Shown here: piece by piece, positions 55,601-64,000 of the stretch
Numbering within the stretch: the stretch's first letter is position 1
Layout: every line of letters starts with the position of its first letter
Origin: Sorghum bicolor
Lineage: Eukaryota > Streptophyta > Magnoliopsida > Poales > Poaceae
Reading direction: 5' to 3'
Length of the DNA stretch: 64,000 nt
Assembly: GCF_000003195.3 (NCBI RefSeq)
Contig: NC_012879.2
Location: forward strand, 60,733,671-60,797,670
Position numbers and translations under genes: made by a program
The notes under the pieces: model-generated
Told to the model about the DNA's origin: nothing
Databases searched by the model: none
What the model saw: only the letters and a program-made list of their open reading frames with translations

Positions 55601-57291
55601 TCATATTCTCTTATTTGCATTCATGAAAACTGCACTATATGTCAAACTGAAAGTGGATCTCTTTTTTGAGAATAACTGAAAGTGGAGATCAGCTACATGT
55701 GACTATGTGAGTCTCAATAACATTGGTACTTTCCGAGAACACATACCTTATAGTTCCGTTGGCTAATTTTCCTGCAATACTGAAAATAAAAGTTTGCATA
55801 CATTAAATAATAAATTAGCACATGTTCCCTCCGTTCCAAATTGTAAGTCGTTTTAGCTTTTCTATATACATAGCTTTTACTACGTACCGGATGTACATTA
55901 TGTCATACATAGTAGAAGGAAAAGCTATGTATCTAGAAAAGCTAGAACAACTTACAATTTGGAATGGAGGGAGTACTTCACAGTTCAGTCATCAAATGCC
56001 CTGCATCCAGGAGATCATTTGTCACTTAATCAATTCAGTACTTTTTTTATTTTCCTTTTAAATCCCACTGGGCCTTCAAATGAACTTATTAGACAGAATT
56101 TCTTTGGAATATAATGCTGTGCGCTGGTGAGCATTGTAACAGTTTAGCAACATAGATTTTGAGAGATGTGTATCAGTCTCAGCCTGTCATCAATGCATAG
56201 ACGTGTTATCATCCTAAACTCAGTGAAGATGTTTTCTTTTGTGAGTGTGATCGCTTCTATGTTGGCAGGAACATGGAAAAGCATTGAAACTCCAATTTCT
56301 GTCTAAGCAATTCCTCTTGGCCTCAATAAACAGCTTTGGGCAGCTCCACTACCAAGATGTGAGCACTGGTGAAATGGTTGCAAATTATAGGACAGGTCTG
56401 GGCCGTACCGATGTTATGCAGGCCAATCCTTACAATGCTGTCATTGGCCTTGGGCATGCTGGTGGAAAAGTTACCATGTGGAAGCCAACCAGTGTGAAAC
56501 CCCTTGTTACCATGCTGTGTCATCATGGCCCGGTGACTGCTGTTGCATTTGACAGGGGCGGCAATCTTATGGCAACAGCAGGTGTTGACAGGAAGATAAA
56601 GATCTGGGACCTGAGGAAGTATGAGGTTGTGCATTCTTACCCAGTACGTGCTCAGTCCTTGGATTTTAGCCAGAAGGGGCTGTTAGCCTGCAGCAATGGA
56701 TCTCAGGTAGAGATATACAGGGATTTTGGTGGGCATGATTATAAGCTTTATATGAAGCACAAAATAATGAAGGGCTATCAGGTTGGGAAGGTTTTGTTCC
56801 GCCCATACGAAGATATTCTGGGGATTGGGCACTCGATGGGCTTTTCTTCCATTCTTGTTCCAGGATCTGGTGAGCCGAACTTTGATACCTTTGTTGACAA
56901 CCCCATGGAAACTACCAAACAGAAACGTGAGAAGGAGGTGCATGCTCTCCTTGATAAACTCCCGCCGGAGACTATCATGCTCAACCCAAACACGATAGCC
57001 ACTGTAAGAGCTCCAAAGAAGAAAGAGAAGAAGACCAAGAAGGAGATTGAGGAAGAGATGGAAGATGCCATTGAGGCTGCCAAGAACATTGAGCGCAAGA
57101 AGAAGACCAAGGGTAGGAGCAAACCGAGCAAGCGGGCCAAGAAGAAAGAGGAAGATGTTTTCAAAGCCAAGAGGCCCTTCCTGGAGCAATCCGATAAGGT
57201 CGATGGACGACCTGACAAGAAGCAGCGGATAGGCGAAGAGGTCGAACTCCCAAAAGCCTTGCAGCGGTTTGCCAAGAAACCACAATCATAA
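52688..57291 (+). CDS. U3 snoRNP WD40 protein UTP7 (BING4/WDR46-like)
   Basis: Nucleolar WD40 protein of the small-subunit processome, needed for 18S rRNA maturation. Seven coding exons with GT-AG introns: 52688-52738, 52880-52969, 54038-54170, 54507-54625, 54787-54854, 55454-55502, 56269-57291; 510 residues. The N-terminus EVAKYSRGQGADLKALRDKK and KLYGQSAKAAAKAEKW match plant UTP7. Central WD repeats include FDRGGNLMATAGVDRKIKIWDLRKY. The BING4CT signature (SGEPNFDTFVDNPMETTKQKR, then LDKLPPETI) lies at about 375-410, followed by a Lys/Glu-rich coiled and nuclear-signal tail to the end. The first ATG follows an in-frame TAG (52661), fixing the start. Stowaway MITEs sit in introns 2 and 6. 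Looks intact. Confidence 0.95.
53560..53706. mobile_element. Stowaway MITE in UTP7 intron 2
   Basis: 147 bp with ends CTCCCTTCGTTCCAAATTAT and ATAATTTGGAAAGGACGGAG, flanked by TA on both sides (53558-53559, 53707-53708). Folds into a hairpin. Confidence 0.85.
55825..55973. mobile_element. Stowaway MITE in UTP7 intron 6
   Basis: About 149 bp with ends TCCCTCCGTTCCAAATTGTA and TACAATTTGGAATGGAGGGA. The arms include TTTTCTATATACATAGCTTTT and its near complement, so a near-perfect hairpin. Same family as the intron 2 copy. Confidence 0.85.
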
Positions 57292-57299
57292 TTGTCGTT

Positions 57300-58335
57300 A
57301 ACACAGAGTAGGGATTCACATTGGTTTGTGATGCATGGCTAGTGAGCCTTTATGATTTAGCTGTCCAGTATGTAAAATTCCAGTGCGAGGATATAATGCA
57401 CAGAAGAATGTGCCGAAATTTTGTCTGAACTATTGGTATTCCAGTGAGCATGGCCGTGCCCCCTCTTTGGTTATCGTAGATTCTATTGCCTTTTTCATTC
57501 AGATGAAGTAGATAATTCCTAGGTTTATTGTGGATCATCAAAGGCACTCTTTGTGGTCAAGTACCGAAGAATCAGGACTTTGAACCAGAAGCACTCATTC
57601 GCTGCTGTCCATTACGCTTTAGTTTTGGTTCATCTACTGTACCTTTGAAGGGCTCTGCTTGTGCAAAATTGCAGTCAAGGTTATCGAGTCGTTGGATCAG
57701 TTATTCAGTTGCGACTATTGGTGCCACCGTGATGAAGCTAAAACAAATTAGATGAGGATGCGCTTGTCTTGTAGGTATGAAAATTTAAATTGCAACTCTG
57801 GTAAAAATTTGATCTAGTATTGGGTTTTTAAATTTTTGTGGGCGAAAGTCCAGCAGGCTAGACGTTCGCCCGAGAAGGGGATGATCACACGCGGGAAGGG
57901 TTGGGCTACCCTGGATGCAAATCTCCCTTGCCTTAAGCGGTTGTGTGGATTATCAATCTTGAGATCTGTCGATTTAGTCTAAGACCTTCATAAGTGATCA
58001 TAGAAATAAAGTTATCATTTTTTCCCCAAGATTTGCCAATGTTAGTTGGGAGGTTTTAACAATTTAAACAAGTTACTCCATACAAAAGCATATAAGCATC
58101 TCTAATAGGGCAACCAAATCATTTTGTAAAGATAAATAGGGCTATCATTAGACAAAAACTTCTCTAAATAATGTGCCAGGCGTGTTGGCACGGTCAAAAA
58201 GGTTAGAAATATAAATAAAAAAGTAGGTTGGGTTATATTTAAATATGATGTGAAAAACAATTAAAAAATTCCTGGATGGTGGCTCCACCACTGCCTGTGC
58301 CATCATTGACCAAGGCAAAGGTTTGGGTTATCCAA
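57300..58335. other. Intergenic, no gene seen
   Basis: 3' flank of UTP7, then AT-rich sequence. No domain or transposon ends recognised. Confidence 0.4.
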
Positions 58336-58550
58336 GGCCTTGTTTAGATCCAAAAAAATTTTAGATTTTGATACTGTAACACTTTTATTTTTATTTGATA
58401 AACATTATTCAATCATGGAGTAACTAGGCTTAAAAGATCTGTACAATTAGTTTTTGTTTTCATCTATATTTAATGCTCCATACATGTGCACAAGATTCGA
58501 TGTGATGAAAAATCTTGAAAAGTTTTTTATTTTTGGGTGAAGCCCAAGTC
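58336..58550. mobile_element. GGCCTTGTTTAG-family MITE, copy 10 (worn)
   Basis: Starts GGCCTTGTTTAGATCC and shows GTAACACTTTTATTT, TCAATCATGGAGTAACTAGG and TTTAATGCTCCATACATG. The right terminus is degraded (TTTTTGGGTGAAGCCC). Confidence 0.7.
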
Positions 58551-58892
58551 ACGGCGGTCTGGTCACTTCCTGGCCAAATGCCGTCTGCTCTGGGTTAAGT
58601 CAGTAGCAGCCTCAACGTCACTGTTCTAACTTCAAATTTGGATTTGGAACGGAGGGGAGTACTTTTTGAACGGCTGTATGAATGCAAATTATCCGCAGGT
58701 CTTCTGGTCGTTGCTAATCCAATCAAAAGATGATGTAGCACAACTTCAACGATCTTATCGCTTTGAAAAACAGAGAGTAGTGCGTGTTAACAGTGCATTA
58801 TTCGGCTAGACTGGTAGCCCACTTGCTGTCAGGACTGCTAAGATTTTCACGGCGAAAATAAGCAAGTCTGACTATTTATTTGACCACGGCAT

Positions 58893-58899
58893 TATATAT
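58893..58899 (+). promoter_or_regulatory. TATA-like box of the receptor kinase
   Basis: TATATATG-type sequence about 40 bp upstream of the receptor-kinase ATG. An extra ATG at 58925 is out of frame with the main start and overlaps it. Confidence 0.4.
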
Positions 58900-58935
58900 G
58901 CACACTTATTCAGCCGCAACAAGGCATGACCAACC

Positions 58936-61900
58936 ATGATGCTGCTTCTCAGCATCCTCCTGCTGTCGCCCATGACCACCACGGCAGGGCATAGCGACGA
59001 GAGAGCTCTTGTGGATTTCAGGGCAAAGATTACCACCAACTACGGGGTGCTGGCCTCGTGGAACAGCAGCACCAGCTACTGCAGCTGGGAGGGCGTCACA
59101 TGCGGCCGCCGGAGACGTGTGGTTGCTCTAGACCTCCACTCCCACGGGCTCATGGGCACCATCTCCCCTGCCATTGGCAACCTCACCTTCCTGAGGGCGC
59201 TCAACCTTAGCTTCAACAGCCTGCATGGTGGCATCCCTCCAAACATAGGTTCCCTCCGCCGCCTCTGGTATCTAGACCTGCGGGACAATTCGCTTGTCGG
59301 CGCCATCCCAAGCAACATCAGCCGTTGCACCAGCCTCAAAATATTGGTGATCGCTGACAACCAGAAGTTGCAAGGAAGCATACCAGCCGAGATCGGCAAC
59401 ATGCCGATGCTAACTGCCCTCGAACTCTACAACAACAGCATCACTGGAACCATCCCACCATCTCTGGGGAACCTTTCCCGGCTCGCAGTCCTGTCCCTCA
59501 AGGGCAACCATCTACACACAACTCTGGTTCCTTCAGCTCTCTATCAACAACCTCTCAGGACTGCTACCGCATTCACTGTACAACCTGTCATCTTCGAAAG
59601 TGTTTTACGCTGCTGTGAACAACCTACATGGTCATCTCCCAGAAGATCTCGGAAGAAGCCTGCCTAAAGTGCAACTCTTTGGGCTTTCAGGTAACCGATT
59701 GACTGGAACTATTCCAATGTCACTCACGAATCTCTCCAGCCTCCAAACATTTGACATATCCAGCAATGAGTTTACCGGGGTTGTTCCTTCCGCATTGGGC
59801 AAACTGCAATATCTTCAATGGTTTACTCTGGATGCAAACCTACTTCATGCAAACAATGAGCAAGAATGGGGATTCCTTACTTCCTTGACAAACTGCAGCA
59901 GATTGCAAGTACTATCGATCGGATGGAATAGGTTCGCGGGGAAACTACCAAGTTCAGTGGCCAATTTGTCCACCAGCATCCAATTGCTACGGATTCGCAG
60001 AAACAATATTGCTGGTGTTATCCCATCAGGCATCGGAAATTTGATTGGCCTTCAGCAGCTTATTCTTGGCGAGAACCTACTCACAGGGGCCATTCCAGTA
60101 AGTATAGGGAAGCTGACACAAATGATCAAGCTATATCTGGGCTTAAATAACTTCTCCGGAACCATTCCATCCTCAATAGGAAACCTCAGTGACCTATTTG
60201 CACTTGGTATAAATTCCAACAACATGGAGGGATCAATTCCTCCTAGCTTTGGAAATTTGAAGAAGCTCATAGCTCTAGATCTATCCAGTAACCATCTCAG
60301 AGGCTCCATCCCAAATGAAATTATGAACTTGACATCAATCTCAGCATATTTGGTTTTGTCGGACAACTTACTGGAGGGACTTCTTCCTTTTGAAGTTGGC
60401 AATCTGATAAATCTTGAACAGCTTGCTCTATCAGGAAACCAGCTGTCTGGCAAAATTCCTGACACCATCAGCAACTGCATAGTATTAGAAATTCTCCTAA
60501 TGGATGGCAATTCATTTCAAGGAAACATTCCTCCAGCTTTCAAGAATATGAAGGGGCTTGCTGTACTGAACTTGACGAGCAATAAGCTGAACGGAAGCAT
60601 CCCTGGGGAGCTAGGCAGTATCACTAACTTGGAGGAGCTGTACCTTGCCCACAATAATCTATCAGGAGAAATCCCAGAACTCTTTGGCAATTCAACATCA
60701 CTGATCCGTCTCGATCTGTCCTTCAACAATTTACAGGGAGAAGTACCAAAAGAAGGGGTTTTCAAGAATCTAACTGGACTATCAATTGTTGGAAACAAAG
60801 GATTATGTGGTGGAATACCACAGCTTCATCTTCAAAGATGCCCAAACTCTGCTGCGAGGAAGAACAAGAAAGCCATGCCAATGGCTCTTAGAATAGCAGT
60901 GCCTGCAGTAGGAGCTATTTTGGTCCTATTCTCTGGTCTTGCTTTGGCTGTATTTCTTTGCAAAAGGTCTCAGGCTACAACGACAAAAGAGCAACAGCCA
61001 CCTCCCTTCATTGAGATTGATCTTCCAATGGTTTCATACAATGAATTACTCAAAGCAACTGATGGGTTTTCAGAAGCCAATCTCCTGGGTAAGGGAAGAT
61101 ATGGTTCGGTGTACAGAGGCAATGTAGAAAATCAGGGCATTGTAGTTGTAGTGGCAGTCAAGGTATTTAATCTCCAGCAACCAGGATCATACAAAAGTTT
61201 CAAGGCTGAATGTGAGGCACTGCGAAGAGTGAGGCATCGATGCCTTGTAAAGATTATCACATCCTGTTCAAGCATTGACCACCAAGGTCAAGACTTCAGA
61301 GCACTTATCTTCGAATTCATGCCTAATGGAAGCTTAGATAACTGGGTCCACTCAGATACTGAAAAAGAAAGTGGAAATGGAACACTCACCATGGAACAAA
61401 GGTTAGATATCGCTGTTGACATTGTGGATGCTATAGAATACCTCCACAATGGCTGCCAGACATCGATTATCCACTGCGATCTCAAGCCCAGTAATATTCT
61501 CCTTACTCATGACATGAGGGCTCATGTTGGAGATTTTGGCATCGCTAGAATTATAAATGAAGCTGCAAGCACTTCTTCAAATTCAAACAGCAGCATCGGA
61601 ATAAGAGGCTCCATTGGATATGTTGCCCCAGGTAATATCGATGCTTCCTGCCTGCTTTACATAATTAGATTCAGTTAGCTGTATGCTCATTAAACAAGTT
61701 TGTGCATACCTGTTTGTGCTCTGTTTCAATCTATTGTAGAATATGGAGAAGGGCTTGCAGTATCAACTTATGGTGATGTATACAGTCTCGGCATTACTTT
61801 GATTGAGATGTTTACAGGAAGGAGCCCAACAGATGATATGTTCAGAGATGGGTTAAACCTGCATTACTTTGCTAAGGCAGCTCATCCTGATAACGTTATG

Positions 61901-62107
61901 GAAATAGCAGATTCCAGAATCTGGCTGCGTAATGAAGGAAATAATAGAAATGCTACAAGAGATATAGCCAGAACAAAGGAATGTTTGGCTGCTATCATCC
62001 AGCTTGGTGTACTTTGCTCAAAGCAATCACCCAAAGAGTGGCTGTTAATAAGTGATGCTGCTGTAGAGATGCATAATATCAGAAATACATTCCTCAGTGC
62101 TCACTGA
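58936..62107 (+). pseudogene. LRR receptor-like kinase, Xa21-type, frameshifted
   Basis: Membrane receptor kinase of the non-RD LRR-XII type, the family of Xa21. Part 1 (58936 to about 59521) has a signal peptide, the LRRNT with ASWNSSTSYCSWEGVTC, and about five LRRs. A deletion of roughly 32 bp relative to a regular LRR shifts the frame at about 59518-59522, giving a stop at 59665-59667. From 59522 the next frame continues LWFLQLSINNLSGLLP, more LRRs, a transmembrane segment (ALRIAVPAVGAILVLFSGLA) and the kinase: GKGRYGSVYRG, VAVKVFNL, the non-RD loop HCDLKPSN, GDFGIAR. An intron (61632-61739, GT-AG) lies in the activation segment; exon 2 (61740-62107) holds EYGEG... DVYSLGITLIEM to the end. 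Otherwise undamaged, so a recent loss, an allele, or an assembly error. Confidence 0.85.
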
Positions 62108-62419
62108 TAAAAGTCGTGTGAGATCAGAAGACTTGAATAATAATCACCGATTCACCGTACAAAGGTCATTATGTTTCTGATAATTCTTATTGAATTTCAA
62201 ACACTTTTTGTCATTTTTCTGAGCATGTTGAAAACTTATCAATTGGTGTGGTGCCGTACCATCCACTTTCTATGTCTCATTGTTTATAGTATTTTTGTAT
62301 TTCTTGAGTTATGAATAAATGAGGAAGTCATGACAATGTCTCTTCAGAATAGTAGTGCCTACAACAGACAGAGAGCTATCCTGGATTAATTTCAGGGTTT
62401 GCATTAGTTTTCTTTAATC

Positions 62420-62600
62420 ATTACAGAAGTTCCAGGGCCATCTCAGTTCAATGAGATAGATGTTCCAATGGTGTCATAAAATCAAATACTTAAAGAAAAA
62501 GATGGTATCTCAGAAGTCAGACTCACAAGCCAATCTTCTAGGAAACAGGAAAGATGTTACATATACAGCACAATATCATTAGTGAAACCATTTCTGGTGC
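62420..62600 (+). pseudogene. Relic of a second receptor-kinase juxtamembrane exon
   Basis: The plus strand reads FNEIDVPMVS, stop, NQILKEKDGISEV, matching IEIDLPMVSYNELLKATDGFSEA of the upstream kinase (about 61010-61080). A short decayed copy, evidence of a former tandem receptor-kinase cluster. Confidence 0.65.
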
Positions 62601-63067
62601 CATCTACGGTATAGGTAAGATCAACATCTGTTCACTCAGTCCATTTTAGTCACCCATCCCTAACAGTAACAGTGCCCTTTTGTTCTAGGCTTTTGGTACA
62701 GTTCTGTGATTGAGACCTTTGTTTTACTCCATTTAATTCAACATTCTTAAGCATCAATATTCAACACTCCATTATAACTGGACAGTGTTCATACTGCAGG
62801 ACATAAGCAGTTGAACTTTTTCATCTTTTTGCCAATTCATTCAAGGTACAGCAAATTCTAAAGTAAACAAAAGAATATCTACTTTGCTGTGTGGTATAAA
62901 TCACCTTATGCACCAGTTCATATAAGAATAGCTAGATAACTACAAGGCATAATGACTAGATTATGAAGACTTAACTATGCTAAACACGCCACTACTTTGC
63001 CTAACACCCTTCTAGGGAATAACTTATGCTCTGAAATGAAAAAAAAAAGTTGATGAAGATTTACATG
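62600..63067. other. Intergenic, no gene seen
   Basis: AT-rich sequence between the receptor-kinase relic and the galacturonosyltransferase 3' end. Confidence 0.4.
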
Positions 63068-64000
63068 TCATTGTTTGCCCTCGTAGCAATGCTGAACATG
63101 CGAGTTGTCAACATCTACATACTTGGACCAGTATGTCTTGTACTTGGAAATGGCAAGGTCAAGCCAGGGCTTATAATTCCCATTGTAATGAACTACTGCA
63201 GCATTATCGATCTCAGCAATGTCAACAGCTGGATCATAGCCCAGGCCCAAGACATGCCAAGTACGATTCAACGGGTATGTCAGGTTGTAGAAAGTAATTA
63301 AACCTGGAGGCAATGTACCCAGCTTCCACAGCTTACGATCCTCATTCTGCAACAGGTCTTCTCTTAGTAAGTGAAACAACAATATTCATTACAGCTTCAC
63401 TAAATGAGGGGCAAAATGCAGTAAGACAATGCAATCAGCAGTAGATTTCTTATGTCACTACTTACCAAATCTTGCCAATAATGGTATATTCCAGTGATAT
63501 TTCGCTTCTTCCACTCCTTGAGGTCAAACATGTTCATTCCGAAAGCCCACCCACAAGCATGCGGATCGAAGTTCTCTGAGATCTTTGGGTGTGAGAAGTT
63601 GAGATAAGTGTCAAAGCGATGGAAACTCTCTTTACAGGTTTCCACAGCGCCATTTACCATCCCTTTAAGATCAATATCCCAAAGGGGTGTCAAATCCTTC
63701 TGTACAACAACATCATCATCAAGAAACAGTATCTTCTCAAGCTTCGGATGAATTTCTGGCATGTAGAACCTCAAATGGTTGAGCATGGACAGATATTTGG
63801 GATTCCTGTATTTCAGATTCTCGTTTCCATCAGAGAGTGATGACGGATCGTGTGCTTTGAAGTAATATTCTTTGAGGCGAGCTGACTCCAGTTGCCGAAG
63901 AACAGAACAGTATGACGAATTGAGCCATTTGAAATTGTCTATGTTCTCCACATGAACAGTTGCCAGTTGAGGAGGATGAGTAATGAACCACATCTTCATG
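63068..64000 (-). CDS. GAUT-type galacturonosyltransferase, 3' end (partial)
   Basis: Golgi type II glycosyltransferase of family GT8, in the group that transfers galacturonic acid to pectin homogalacturonan. Only the last two exons are in the window: 63466 to beyond 64000, and 63068-63346, joined across a GT-AG intron in ...YHYWQDL|NEDRKLWKLGTLPPG. Visible marks: LRFYMPEIHP.LEKILFLDDDVVVQKDL with the DxD-type metal site, DPHACGWAFGMNMFDL.EWK, and VVHYNGNYKPW near the C-terminus, all hallmarks of GAUTs. The N-terminal membrane anchor and start lie outside the window to the right. The tail (HVQHCYEGKQ) is unusual for the better-known members, so the exact GAUT number is not assigned. Appears intact in the visible part. 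Confidence 0.93.

Noticed and set aside
56683..57285. 200-codon antisense frame over UTP7 exon 7
   Set aside because: Shadow of the conserved UTP7 coding exon; no recognisable domain.
1..64000. An undescribed multi-gene system or biosynthetic cluster
   Set aside because: The real genes (zinc fingers, BBE-like oxidase, catalase, UTP7, receptor kinase, GAUT) have unrelated known roles and lie far apart among transposons; a BBE-like gene alone does not make a cluster.

Overview
This is plant nuclear DNA, most likely from a panicoid grass of the Sorghum type. Four things point there: split genes with canonical GT-AG introns, a 492-residue catalase very like rice CatB, an Xa21-type receptor kinase, and dense grass-style transposons (about ten copies of a GGCCTTGTTTAG miniature element, Stowaway-like, CACTA, copia and gypsy elements). 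Nothing prokaryotic is visible, and I recognised no tRNA, rRNA or CRISPR array. The species call is inference from gene and repeat style, not from a search.

Left part (1-18 kb): a diverged tandem block of small C2H2 zinc-finger genes on the minus strand. ZF1 (379-903) and ZF2 (8174-8770) are close paralogs. A third copy of their downstream flank (about 3967-5432) has lost its gene. A shorter relative, ZF3 (17487-17750), keeps one finger. ZF1 carries a 5-bp duplication that removes the C-terminal DLNEP (EAR-type) repressor motif still present in ZF2. A decayed gypsy element lies behind both ZF1 and ZF2. The second gypsy copy is split by a miniature LTR element (TRIM), which is itself split by a solo LTR. 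A LINE 3' end sits in the orphan flank, and the ZF2 flank shows the matching empty site. A separate small Cys/His gene lies at 15399-15752.

Middle (18-47 kb): mostly repeats. They include a CTATCT-rich tandem array, a 707-bp CACTA element with its target duplication, and a nearly complete but lesioned copia element (24294-29143, TSD GGGAT) inserted in a Stowaway-like element. An intronless berberine-bridge-like flavin oxidase gene (29420-31048, minus) follows. Next come a long LTR with a dense ACCGGACGC motif cluster, a non-coding tandem duplication (about 33.2-38.9 kb) dated by miniature elements present in one copy only, and scattered pieces of a relative of the 15.4-kb gene at 40.6 and 43.7 kb.

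Right part (47-64 kb): the gene-rich end. It holds a complete eight-exon peroxisomal catalase (47785-51528, plus), a seven-exon UTP7/WDR46 ribosome-biogenesis WD40 gene (52688-57291, plus), an LRR receptor kinase of the non-RD Xa21 type broken by a frameshift (58936-62107, plus) with a small kinase relic behind it, and the 3' end of a GAUT-type galacturonosyltransferase running off the right edge on the minus strand. These neighbours look functionally independent; there is no operon-like logic. I found no convincing undescribed system. The best leads are the zinc-finger family losing its repressor motif, the paired empty/filled transposon sites, and the rearranged paralog at 40-44 kb.
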